A program made the translations under genes and the position numbers. 64,000 bases of DNA from the NCBI RefSeq assembly GCF_007556815.1, contig NZ_CP041745.1, positions 3,511,001 through 3,575,000 of the forward strand, written 5' to 3'. The notes under the pieces are model-generated. The model had not been told where the DNA came from. It saw only the letters and a list, made by a program, of their open reading frames with translations, and did not search any database. The stretch comes from Paraburkholderia megapolitana. Its GTDB lineage: Bacteria; Pseudomonadota; Gammaproteobacteria; Burkholderiales; Burkholderiaceae. Shown in pieces: positions 8,870 to 16,588 of the stretch. Position 1 is the stretch's first letter; every line of letters begins with the position of its first letter.

Positions 8870-9730
8870 ATGCTCAATCCCATCTGGCTCAAGACGTTCG
8901 CGACGGTTGCGGCCTGTCATAGCTTCACCGAGGCGGGTCGTCAGCTCGACCTGACGCAATCGAGCGTCAGCGAACATATCCGCCGCCTCGAACAGGCAAT
9001 CGGGCGACGCCTGTTCGTGCGCGACACGCATTCACTCGCGATGACACCCGACGGCGAGGCGATGCTCGCGCATGCCAGCGTGATCCTGCAATCGATCCAC
9101 CGTGCGGAATCGCAATTCCGCACACCGCGCCTGAAAGGACGCGTGCGTCTCGGTTCCTCCGACGACATCGCGCTCGGTCCACTACCAACCGTGCTCGCGG
9201 CATTCCGCAACGCCCATCCCGATGTCGAACTGGAAATCACCATCGGGATGACGGGCAAGCTTTACGAGTTGCTGGACGCCGGATCGATCGATCTGCTGGT
9301 CGGCAAACGGCGGCTTGGCGACAAGCGCGGTGTCGCGCTGTTTACCGGTCGGCTGGAATGGCTCGCGCGCACCGGCACGCTGGTCGATGTCACCCAACCG
9401 TTACCGCTGATCCTCGTCGCCGAGCCGAGCGTGACGCGCGCGGTCGTGCTCGATGCGCTCGCGCAAACCGACTTCAGATGGCAGGTGGTGTGCACGAGCA
9501 GCAGTCATGCAGGCTGTATTGCAGCAGCGCGCGGCGGACTCGGCATTACGGTGCGCCCGCAATACCTGACGGCACGCGGCCTCGCGCCGCCCGTGAACGG
9601 CGCGAGTCTGCCGGTGCTGCCCGACGTCGAATTTATCGCGCTTGCTGCGAAGCGGCTTAGCCGTCCTGCCGGAACGCTGCTGCGCTTGCTGCATGACAGC
9701 GATCTGCGTGGCTCGTGGATCGGCGAATAG
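8870..9730 (+). CDS. LysR family transcriptional regulator
   Basis: The protein has 286 residues. The N-terminal winged helix is classical: LKTFATVAACHSFTEAGRQL, LTQSSVSEHIRRLEQAIGRR, LFVRDTHSLAMTPDGEAML. The remainder is the two-lobed periplasmic-binding-like effector domain. It is divergent from the MdtD-like exporter gene and probably controls it. The stop is 3 bp from the end of the convergent BON-protein gene. Confidence 0.93.
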   Translation: MLNPIWLKTFATVAACHSFTEAGRQLDLTQSSVSEHIRRLEQAIGRRLFVRDTHSLAMTPDGEAMLAHASVILQSIHRAESQFRTPRLKGRVRLGSSDDIALGPLPTVLAAFRNAHPDVELEITIGMTGKLYELLDAGSIDLLVGKRRLGDKRGVALFTGRLEWLARTGTLVDVTQPLPLILVAEPSVTRAVVLDALAQTDFRWQVVCTSSSHAGCIAAARGGLGITVRPQYLTARGLAPPVNGASLPVLPDVEFIALAAKRLSRPAGTLLRLLHDSDLRGSWIGE

Positions 9731-9733
9731 CGC

Positions 9734-10276
9734 TTATTCGGTGGGGTGCGCCGGCAACTTGTTGGGCTGAGCAAGCGTTCGATAGGGTAACGACGTGGAT
9801 GCCGGGTCGCTTGTCGTATCGTCGATCACGCGGTCCACGTCGGCCGTCTTACCGAGTTCGGACAGGAACGTTTGCTTGTCGAAATCCGGCGCGACGCAGC
9901 CTTGCACATAGATAAAGCGCCGCTGCAATATCAGCCACAGCGTGGTGTGATCGCGCCACTGGGTCGCATAGTTGATATTCGTAAGCCTGCGTTGCACCGC
10001 TTCGGCGATTTCCTTGTCGTACAGATAACCGTTGGAGAGCCGGCAGCGCCCTTCGATCCAGCAGCTGTTGCCGCGCTCGATCCGGTAATGCGCATCGTCC
10101 AGCCATTCCTGTTCGGTTTCGAGCGGCCCTAACGGCACCGGGCAACCGGGAACGGCCTTTGAAATCTGGAAGAAAGGATCGTTGCCGCGGTTCACGCGTT
10201 GCTCGTCGGCAAACACCGCGTGACTCGCGATCGACATCAGCATTGCCCATACGCCATATCGAGCCAGATGTTTCAT
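9734..10276 (-). CDS. Secreted BON-domain protein
   Basis: The protein has 180 residues with a signal peptide (MKHLARYGVWAMLMSIASHAVFA). A cysteine-containing stretch (SKAVPGCPVPLGPL, then RGNSCWIEGRCRLSNGYLYD) precedes a BON-like segment: QRRLTNINYATQWRDHTTLW, LQRRFIYVQGCVAPDF, then a final V-D-R-V-I-D. BON domains bind phospholipid or peptidoglycan-linked partners in the periplasm. The arrangement (VPGCPVPLGPL plus SCW...C plus BON) is one I recognise from other Burkholderia proteins of unknown role. Four to five cysteines suggest disulphides. No operon partner. Confidence 0.75.
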   Translation of the reverse strand: MKHLARYGVWAMLMSIASHAVFADEQRVNRGNDPFFQISKAVPGCPVPLGPLETEQEWLDDAHYRIERGNSCWIEGRCRLSNGYLYDKEIAEAVQRRLTNINYATQWRDHTTLWLILQRRFIYVQGCVAPDFDKQTFLSELGKTADVDRVIDDTTSDPASTSLPYRTLAQPNKLPAHPTE

Positions 10277-10318
10277 CTGTTGGTCTTCTCCGTGGTCGTC
10301 GTTCTAGTTGGTGTGCTG

Positions 10319-11494
10319 CTACTTACGTGCTTCCCCGCTACGAATGCCAAGCGATTGCCACATGGCCTGCATCGTTCGGAACGGTCGAGGATCGCCTAAC
10401 GGCAGTCTATCCATTTTGTTTGCTACGTACGCGAACGTTGTACGTGCATCCATATCGATGAAAATCCATGAGCAACCGCCGCCGCCCCAATGAATCGTGT
10501 TGGGGTTAGGCAACTCCAGCGCGAGCAAGGGGCCAGGCAGCGCGAAGCCAAGGCCGAATCGCGCGGGCGGCAAGTGGCTCATGATCAGATCGGGTCCTTC
10601 TATCTGCTGTTCGAGCGCTTTGCGGCATCCCGCTTCCGACATGATTCGCTTGCCCTTCGCTACGCCTGCATTGGCGAGGATGCAGTGGATCTCAGCAACC
10701 GAGCGCGCGTTGCCATGTCCGTTCACAGCGGGAATTTCGGCGGCGCGCCAGGCTCGCGTGCGCGTTGTCGTCTTCGCATCGAATAGCGCGTTGAGAAACG
10801 TGATCGTATGGAGTTCGCTGAGCGTGGGTTTAACCGTGCTCTGCGTCGTAGCCCATGGAACGATCTCGGCAACGCGGTGGTCTTCTGAGGCGGGCAGGCC
10901 GATGTGAAAGTCGGCGCCTAGAGGTGCCGCGATTTCCTCGCGGAACACCGTCCCGAGAGACTTGCCGGTGATACGTCGCACCACTTCGCCGAGCAGAAAC
11001 CCAAACGTCGTCACGTGATATCCCGACGCAGTCCCCGGTTCCCACAGCGGGGCTTGCGCAGCAAGCAGGGAGGTCGCCTTCTCCCAGTCGTAAAGATCGT
11101 CGGGCGCGAGTGGTTCCTTCCAGCCGGAAAGCCCGGAGCTATGGCTCATCAGGTGACTGACGCGAATTGCGCCTTTGCCGTTTGCGGCAAATTCCGGCCA
11201 GTACCTGGCCACCGGCGCATCGAAATCCAGCTCGCCGCGATCGGCAAGTAGCAGCACGGTAAGTGCTGTCATGGTCTTGGTCGTGGAAAAGACGTTGACG
11301 ATGGTGTCTTTTTCCCATGGCCGGGTCTTCGCTTCGTCTGCGAAACCGCCCCAGATGTCGACCACGGTCTCGCCGGCGACCGTGGCGCAGCACGAAGCAC
11401 CCACGTCCGCGCCGCTTGCAAGGTTCTCGCTGAAGGCCTCGCGGACCGCGTCGAATCTGTCTGCCACGAAGCCGTGAACAGTGTTGTCCGGCAT
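10319..11494 (-). CDS. Class C beta-lactamase-fold serine hydrolase (EstB-like esterase)
   Basis: ATG at 11494 has AAAGGAG upstream and gives 391 residues; a longer frame from 11557 is unlikely. The serine-acylation motif SxxK is visible as STTK in VNVFSTTKTMTALTV, and the YxN-equivalent tyrosine is in ASGYHVTTFGFLLGEVV. The late HWGGGG matches the KTG-like HxG/WGG seen in EstB-type family VIII esterases. There is no signal peptide, so it is probably a cytoplasmic esterase or D-amino-acid-type amidase rather than a resistance enzyme. It stands alone. Confidence 0.87.
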   Translation of the reverse strand: MPDNTVHGFVADRFDAVREAFSENLASGADVGASCCATVAGETVVDIWGGFADEAKTRPWEKDTIVNVFSTTKTMTALTVLLLADRGELDFDAPVARYWPEFAANGKGAIRVSHLMSHSSGLSGWKEPLAPDDLYDWEKATSLLAAQAPLWEPGTASGYHVTTFGFLLGEVVRRITGKSLGTVFREEIAAPLGADFHIGLPASEDHRVAEIVPWATTQSTVKPTLSELHTITFLNALFDAKTTTRTRAWRAAEIPAVNGHGNARSVAEIHCILANAGVAKGKRIMSEAGCRKALEQQIEGPDLIMSHLPPARFGLGFALPGPLLALELPNPNTIHWGGGGCSWIFIDMDARTTFAYVANKMDRLPLGDPRPFRTMQAMWQSLGIRSGEARK

Positions 11495-11690
11495 GATCTT
11501 TTTTCTCCTTTTGCGTGATCTCAAGTAACGCGCGAAAGCTCGCGCAACGCAAATCACCGCGACTCACTTGTCGGAGTCATGCGGAAAGCCGCACAAGAAC
11601 CAACCTGCCTCCAACGATTCAGATTCGCTATTTTTAAAGCGCTTTTTGCGCTCAACGCGCCTTAGCCGCGCCAATCGCGGCCAGGCGGCG

Positions 11691-11711
11691 TTTGCTAATT
11701 CTGACAGTATC
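11691..11711 (+). promoter_or_regulatory. lux-box-like site 1, upstream of the acyl-CoA-dehydrogenase operon
   Basis: TTTGCTAATTCTGACAGT at 11691-11708 followed by ATC. It is of the form NNTG-N10-CAGT and shares GCTAATTCTGACAGTATC (16 of 18) with the site before the DAHP synthase gene. It ends 61 bp before the start codon at 11770. The lux-box consensus has CTG-N10-CAG, so the left half is weak here. Recognition by a LuxR-type protein is inferred. Confidence 0.55.
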
Positions 11712-11769
11712 GCGCGCCCAGGCAGTTCGCTACATTGGCTTCGACCCGATCCAGGTTTGAAGCCCCGCT

Positions 11770-12978
11770 ATGACCTTCGACACGACCACCGACCAGCATG
11801 ACATCGCGAGCCTCTTTCGCGATATTGCATCAAGTCACGTGCGCCCCGACGCAGCCGATACGTTTCATTGGCATGCATGGCGCGCGTTGACCGACGCTGG
11901 TTTATGGCGCTTGCCCGTGCCGGTCGCGCTGGGCGGCGCAGGCAAAGGCTGGAGCGCATTCACCGCGGCGTTCGAAGCGATCGTATCGACGCTCGGATCG
12001 ATCGGCTTTGCGATGGCGCTGGCCAATCAGGCGACGCTGATCAGGGCCTTGCTCGCACACGGCACGGTCGCACAACGGGACACCTTCCTGCCTCGCCTGC
12101 TCGCCGGCGCGCCCGGCGCAACCGCCATTTCCGAGCGAGGCACGGGAACCGAGGTCCGCGCACTGCAAACCACACTACGCACGCACGCGAATGGCTACCG
12201 GCTCGATGGCCACAAGTACAACATCAGTCATGCGCCCGACGCGGCACTGATCCTCGTCGCAGCGCATTGCATCGACGACGGGAAGGCCCGCACCGCGCTG
12301 GCGCTGCTCGATCCGCTGACTGCCGGCGTGACGCGCACACCGCCCCAGGCAACCATGGGCGTGCGCGATCTGCCGGTCGGCGACCTCGAATTCGACAACG
12401 TGACGATCGAGCGCGAGTCGGTACTCGGTTCGCCCGCCGACGGACTGGCGCGGTTGATGGACATCGCCTCGATGAATCGCGCTTACTTCGGCCTGTTATG
12501 CGCCGATGTCGTGCAGCCGTTTCTCGCGGATGCGCTGCAGTACATGCGCTCGCGCAAAACCCTCGACGTCGCGCTCGACTCGCATCAGTACGTACAACGG
12601 CGGCTCGTCGACATCCGCGTCGGTGCTGAGCGCTCGCGATGGATGGCGCTTGCCGCACTCGACCAGTTGCTTGCCGGTCATCCGTCGGCGCTCGCCAACT
12701 GCTCGATTGCCAAACTGGGGGCGGCGCGCGATCTATCGCAGGCCGCCCTCGATCTGCTCGCGCTCCACGGTAGCGATGGCTACCGCTGCGGCCGGCTCGC
12801 CAGTTTCGTCGCCGACGCGCTCGCAATGGGTTCCGCCGGCGGCACCGAAGAAATGCACCGGCGCAATATCTTCGCGCAGATGCAGCGGCACGCAACGATC
12901 CGCGTCCCCGCAGCGACCGCCCCAAGCGCAACAACCGCAATAACCGCATCGCCCGCACCGGAGCGCCAACCCGCCTGA
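11770..12978 (+). CDS. Acyl-CoA-dehydrogenase-fold flavoenzyme (possible TdaE-like oxygenase)
   Basis: The protein has 402 residues, full length for the family. The N-terminal helical domain ends around LRALLAHGTVAQRDTFLPRL; the beta-domain has the flavin-contact GATAISERGTGTEVRAL and LDGHKYNISHAPDA; the C-terminal helical domain has LALHGSDGYRC and GGTEEMHRRNIFAQM (the family's GGT.E..R). It binds FAD and probably a CoA thioester. In tropodithietic acid synthesis the homologous-fold enzyme TdaE is an oxygenase that removes CoA and oxidises the seven-membered ring. The neighbours here (shikimate-supply enzymes, two thioesterases, hydroxylases) make such an oxygenase role plausible, but an ordinary dehydrogenase cannot be excluded by eye. 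First gene of a five-gene unit. Confidence 0.85.
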   Translation: MTFDTTTDQHDIASLFRDIASSHVRPDAADTFHWHAWRALTDAGLWRLPVPVALGGAGKGWSAFTAAFEAIVSTLGSIGFAMALANQATLIRALLAHGTVAQRDTFLPRLLAGAPGATAISERGTGTEVRALQTTLRTHANGYRLDGHKYNISHAPDAALILVAAHCIDDGKARTALALLDPLTAGVTRTPPQATMGVRDLPVGDLEFDNVTIERESVLGSPADGLARLMDIASMNRAYFGLLCADVVQPFLADALQYMRSRKTLDVALDSHQYVQRRLVDIRVGAERSRWMALAALDQLLAGHPSALANCSIAKLGAARDLSQAALDLLALHGSDGYRCGRLASFVADALAMGSAGGTEEMHRRNIFAQMQRHATIRVPAATAPSATTAITASPAPERQPA

Positions 12979-13011
12979 TCCGATCGTCGCTCAATTCCCA
13001 AGGAGTTCATC

Positions 13012-13416
13012 TTGTCAATCAAACCCGGTCTCACCGCTCGCGCGACGCATCGCGTCGACACCATTTCGCTCGCAGATCAATGGGGCGGCGAAGCGCACGC
13101 GCTCGCCAGTCCGATCATGATCATCTTCATCGAGCAGACCTGCATGAAAGCCACCGATCATCTGCTCGACGCTAACCAGATGACCGTCGGCTACAACTTC
13201 GAGATCAAACACCTTGCACCGACGCCGCCGGAATGGGACGTTACCGTCGATTCCGAACTCGTCACCGTCGAAGGCCGGATGATGACCTACAAGGTCACGG
13301 TGCGCGATGCGGTCGGCGTAGTCGGCGAAGGACAGCACACACGTTGCATCGTCAGCCGCGATACGTTTCACGAACGCCTCGCCGAACGGCGCGACCGCGT
13401 CGCGCAGCCGCAATGA
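13012..13416 (+). CDS. Hotdog thioesterase resembling fluoroacetyl-CoA thioesterase FlK
   Basis: The start is a TTG at 13012, chosen because AAGGAG lies nine bases upstream; there is no better ATG. The protein has 134 residues. It aligns by eye with Streptomyces FlK: the catalytic glutamate in IEQTCMKA (FlK MEWACV) and the histidine in IKHLAPTPPEW (FlK VTHTAATPPG) are present, and SVEGR-like TVEGRMMTYKVTV follows. The FlK threonine is replaced by serine (ALASPIM). It should hydrolyse or bind a small acyl-CoA. It lies 33 bp after the flavoenzyme gene and probably removes CoA from an intermediate or a dead-end ester. Confidence 0.82.
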   Translation: MSIKPGLTARATHRVDTISLADQWGGEAHALASPIMIIFIEQTCMKATDHLLDANQMTVGYNFEIKHLAPTPPEWDVTVDSELVTVEGRMMTYKVTVRDAVGVVGEGQHTRCIVSRDTFHERLAERRDRVAQPQ

Positions 13417-13439
13417 CACCGTTGCGAGGAGAATCGACG

Positions 13440-14447
13440 ATGCTTTCCCATCCGCTGAAATCGTTGAAGTCGCTGAAGTCGCTGCGTCTGCCGGTCATCG
13501 CGTCGCCGATGCTCATCGCCAGCTATCCCGAACTGGTGCTCGCGCAATGCAAGGCGGGGATTGTCGGGGCGTTTCCCGCGCTGAACGCGCGACCGAGCGC
13601 GCAGCTCGCCGACTGGCTCGCGTATATGGACGCCGAGCTCGACGCGTTCCGCGCAGCGCACCCGGGTGTGCCGGTGGGACCGTACGCGGTGAACCAAATC
13701 TGCCATCAATCGAACGCGCGGCTCGACGCCGACCTGCGCATCTGCATCGAGCATCGGGTACCGATCCTGATCACCAGCCTGCGGGCGCCGGCACCCGACA
13801 TCGTGGCGGCCGTGCACGACTATGGCGGTCTGATCCTGCACGACGTGACGACCATTCGCCACGCGGAAAAGGCGCTCGAAGCTGGCGTGGACGGATTGAT
13901 CCTCGTGGCCGCCGGCGCGGGCGGCCACGCGGGCACGCTGTCGCCGTTCGCGCTCGTGTCCGAAGTGCGGCGCTTTTTCGACGGCCTCGTCGTGCTATCC
14001 GGCGCGATTGCGACCGGCGATGCGATCGCCGCCGCGCAGGCGCTCGGCGCCGACTGCGCGTATATCGGCACGCGGTTTCTCGCCTCGCGCGAGGCCAATG
14101 TCACGCAGCGCTACAAGGACACGATCGTCGAGGCGCGCGCCGCCGACATCGTGTACACGGACGCGTTCAGCGGCATCCCTGGCAACTATCTGCGGCAAAG
14201 CATCGAGGCAGCCGGACTCGACGTGCGCAACCTGCCGCGCGCTGAAGGCGTCACGATGGATTTCTCCGGAAATTCCGACGCGCGACAGTGGCGCGACATC
14301 TGGGGAGCTGGCCAGGGCGTTGGATCGATGGATGCGGTGCTGAGCGTCGAGCAGATCGTCGCGCGTCTCGAAGACGAATACGAACGGGCTCGCGCGAGGC
14401 TCGGACACCATACGAACCGGGCAGGCGAAGTCGCACTGGCCGGCTGA
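13440..14447 (+). CDS. Nitronate monooxygenase / 2-nitropropane dioxygenase family FMN protein
   Basis: ATG at 13440 has GAGGAG seven bases upstream and gives 335 residues. It is an (alpha/beta)8 FMN barrel: LPVIASPMLIAS at the start, GLILVAAGAGGHAG with the conserved histidine region, VVLSGAIATGDAIAAAQALGADCAYIGTRF for the phosphate-binding part, in order. The family includes nitronate monooxygenases and FabK-type enoyl reductases; which activity applies is unclear. The N-terminus carries LKS three times, encoded by a 9-bp tandem repeat (13455-13481). Third gene of the cluster's first operon. Confidence 0.87.
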   Translation: MLSHPLKSLKSLKSLRLPVIASPMLIASYPELVLAQCKAGIVGAFPALNARPSAQLADWLAYMDAELDAFRAAHPGVPVGPYAVNQICHQSNARLDADLRICIEHRVPILITSLRAPAPDIVAAVHDYGGLILHDVTTIRHAEKALEAGVDGLILVAAGAGGHAGTLSPFALVSEVRRFFDGLVVLSGAIATGDAIAAAQALGADCAYIGTRFLASREANVTQRYKDTIVEARAADIVYTDAFSGIPGNYLRQSIEAAGLDVRNLPRAEGVTMDFSGNSDARQWRDIWGAGQGVGSMDAVLSVEQIVARLEDEYERARARLGHHTNRAGEVALAG

Positions 14448-14488
14448 CTGTCTGCGGCACGCACATCGCGTTTACGGGGAGCCTCGCC

Positions 14489-15625
14489 ATGAGCCACACC
14501 GACGTTAGCGTCGCGGCTTCGCTCGACGACGAACTCGAGCGCCACCGCGCAAACATCGACACCATCGATAACGAGCTGCTCGCGCTGATCCACGCGCGAG
14601 TGCAGGAGGCACGCGAAATCGGCCAGCTGAAACGGCATCTCGGGCAGCCGGTTTATCAGCCGGGCCGGGAAGCCGCCATCCTCAGAAAGCTTTGCGCGCA
14701 ATCTGGCGGGACGCTGCGCGAGCAGCACATCGCGTCGATCTGGCGCGCGCTGTTCCAGGCTAACCGCGAGGTGCAGCAAACGCCTCGGGTCGCGTTTCTG
14801 GGGCCGCGCGGCACCTACACCGAACAGGCAATGCAGCGATACTTCGGCACGACCGCGCAGCCCGTCGCCTGCGACACGCTCGACGCCGTGTTCGCATCGC
14901 TCGCCGACGGTCGCGCCGAACGCGCCGTCGTACCTATCGAGAACTCCACCGAAGGCACGGTCATGCACACGGTGGATCTGTTGATCGACGCCGAGGTGCA
15001 GGTGAGCGGAGAAGTCGTACTGCCCGTGTCGCACTGCCTGCTCAGTGCAAGCGGATCGCTGCAGGATGTCGACGGTGTGCTCGGGCATGAACAGGCGCTC
15101 GCGCAATGTCGCGACTGGCTCGATACGCATCTGCCCGGCGTGCGGCGCGAGGCCCGCGCGAGCAACGCGGCCGCGGCGCGTCAGGCAGTCGACACGCCGG
15201 CCTGCGCGGCGATCGCAAGCGAACAGGCGGCGCACCAGTACGGCCTGCAGATCGTCGCGCGGGCGATCCAGGATCAGCCCGATAATCGCACGCGCTTCCT
15301 CGTGCTCGGTGGATCGCCACCCGAACCGACCGGCTACGACCGCACGAGCCTTGTCGTCGAACTGAGCAATCAGGTCGGCTCGCTTGCGCAGATCTTCGAT
15401 GCGATCGCGCGCCACCGCATCTCGGTACTCTGGCTCGAAACGCGGCCGCGGAAAACCGCACGCTGGGCTTACCACTTCATCGTCGATCTGCTCGGACATC
15501 ACGGCGACCGGAACGTCGCTGCGGCCATCGAAGAAATCCGGTCGATCGCCGAGCACGCACGCGTACTCGGCTCGTATCCCTGTGCGCCGGATGCCGATCC
15601 CGCGCTGCCCTCTCCCGATGCATAG
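14489..15625 (+). CDS. pheA: Bifunctional chorismate mutase/prephenate dehydratase (P-protein), cluster copy
   Basis: ATG at 14489 gives 378 residues. Residues ~10-95 are an AroQ chorismate mutase (NIDTIDNELLALIHARVQEA, then GREAAILRKL). Residues ~100-285 are prephenate dehydratase: VAFLGPRGTYTEQAM, VVPIENSTEGTV, and the catalytic TRF in NRTRFLVLG. Residues ~295-370 are an ACT domain. It turns chorismate into phenylpyruvate. The phenylalanine-binding motifs of the ACT domain are altered: GAL is GSL (NQVGSL) and ESRP is ETRP (LETRPRK), so feedback inhibition may be relaxed. Lying inside a pathway cluster rather than beside serC/tyrA, it is probably a dedicated extra copy. Confidence 0.93.
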   Translation: MSHTDVSVAASLDDELERHRANIDTIDNELLALIHARVQEAREIGQLKRHLGQPVYQPGREAAILRKLCAQSGGTLREQHIASIWRALFQANREVQQTPRVAFLGPRGTYTEQAMQRYFGTTAQPVACDTLDAVFASLADGRAERAVVPIENSTEGTVMHTVDLLIDAEVQVSGEVVLPVSHCLLSASGSLQDVDGVLGHEQALAQCRDWLDTHLPGVRREARASNAAAARQAVDTPACAAIASEQAAHQYGLQIVARAIQDQPDNRTRFLVLGGSPPEPTGYDRTSLVVELSNQVGSLAQIFDAIARHRISVLWLETRPRKTARWAYHFIVDLLGHHGDRNVAAAIEEIRSIAEHARVLGSYPCAPDADPALPSPDA

Positions 15626-15636
15626 GTATCCTGACG

Positions 15637-16404
15637 ATGAACACCGCACCCGCTACCGCGCCCCTCGTCCACTCGCGCTTGCGAGCCATCTGCGCGAATC
15701 GCGACGACCGCCTGATGGTCTTCCTCGGTGCGCAGTCCCCGTGGGCGTTGCCGCGCGGCACAGGACGCTGGTTACGCTCGCTGCGGGCCATGTACGAGGA
15801 CGAGCTCGAACTGCTGATGCTGCTGCGTCGGCCGCACCGGTCGTCATTGCGCTGCGTTGCGTCCGACACACAGTCGCAGCCGCCGGGCGCCCTCGCCCAT
15901 GACGCGCTGCTAAGACGCCTCGCCCGCTTGCGGCTACCGCCCATGCTGGCAATCGAAGTCGCCACGCCGTTGCCCGCGGCGTGGCGCGCGGCACCGGGCG
16001 GGGTACCGCCTGGCGCCTGGAGATTGCTCGAACCGGCAACGCACGGCGAGAACGCGCCCGGCGGCATGTTGCTGCCATGGCACGCCTGTACGTTGACCGC
16101 AAGGCACCTGCGTGAAGCGGGCACGGCACGCAGCGTGATTCTCGATGCGCGGTCTGCCACGCAAGGGTTCGCACATCAAACCGCCTGCGTCGCCGAACTC
16201 GCGGACGCGCTGCTCGTACATGGCCTGAGCGTCGGCGGCATCGCGCTCGACGGTCGGCTGACATTTCCCGACGCCTGCGGCACGGACGAGTCCGTCTTTC
16301 GCCCCGCTCTCACCGATGCACTCGATCTCCTGGCCAACGCCGTGCTCCAGCGCCGCATCACGCGGACTACGCGCCGTCCGGGCTCGATCCGGCAGTGCCT
16401 GTAA
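15637..16404 (+). CDS. Degenerate DAHP-synthase homologue, probably non-catalytic
   Basis: The protein has 255 residues, about 100 fewer than DAHP synthase. It begins 11 bp after pheA. Comparison with the intact enzyme encoded at 24957-26126 shows common ground: RDDRLMVFLGAQS (enzyme HDDRLALIVGPCS), SVILDARSATQGF (enzyme VVVDASHGNSGK), VGGIALDGRL (enzyme VAGLMLESHL), and the ends ANAVLQRR and ADAVRERR. The metal-ligand cysteine, histidine and glutamate of the DAHP synthase site appear as Gln, Ser and Asp; only the last aspartate (GTDES for ITDAC) may remain, and the KPRT motif is lost. The rest of the barrel is shortened. It could be a regulatory partner of the intact enzyme or of PheA, or have a new role. 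Homology was judged by eye. Confidence 0.65.
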   Translation: MNTAPATAPLVHSRLRAICANRDDRLMVFLGAQSPWALPRGTGRWLRSLRAMYEDELELLMLLRRPHRSSLRCVASDTQSQPPGALAHDALLRRLARLRLPPMLAIEVATPLPAAWRAAPGGVPPGAWRLLEPATHGENAPGGMLLPWHACTLTARHLREAGTARSVILDARSATQGFAHQTACVAELADALLVHGLSVGGIALDGRLTFPDACGTDESVFRPALTDALDLLANAVLQRRITRTTRRPGSIRQCL

Positions 16405-16493
16405 TGCCGCTCATGGGCACCCGCATACTGCCGCCGGCACGGCTAGCAAATCGTCACTACAAGCCCGACAAGCGCGGAAGTAGCGGATCGGCC

Positions 16494-16511
16494 GCTGTCA
16501 TTTCTGTCAGT
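16494..16511 (+). promoter_or_regulatory. lux-box-like site 4, upstream of the efflux operon
   Basis: GCTGTCATTTCTGTCAGT, i.e. CTG-N10-CAG exactly as in the lux-box consensus, with a centre (TTTCTGT) like the other three sites. It ends 77 bp before the outer-membrane-factor start at 16589. A TATAAATATC run follows at 16523. Confidence 0.55.
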
Positions 16512-16548
16512 TGCCGCTCGCCTATAAATATCTAAAGATACATTTCTA

Positions 16549-16565
16549 GATACTCCTTGAGTATC
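16549..16565. promoter_or_regulatory. Short perfect dyad in the efflux operon leader
   Basis: GATACTC-ctt-GAGTATC is a perfect 7-bp inverted repeat, 23 bp before the start codon at 16589. It contains T-N11-A (T16551, A16563), the classical LysR-type half-site spacing. It could be an operator, or the base of an RNA hairpin in the leader. Regulator unknown. Confidence 0.4.
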
Positions 16566-16588
16566 GCATCTACTTTCAGGAACCGGAC

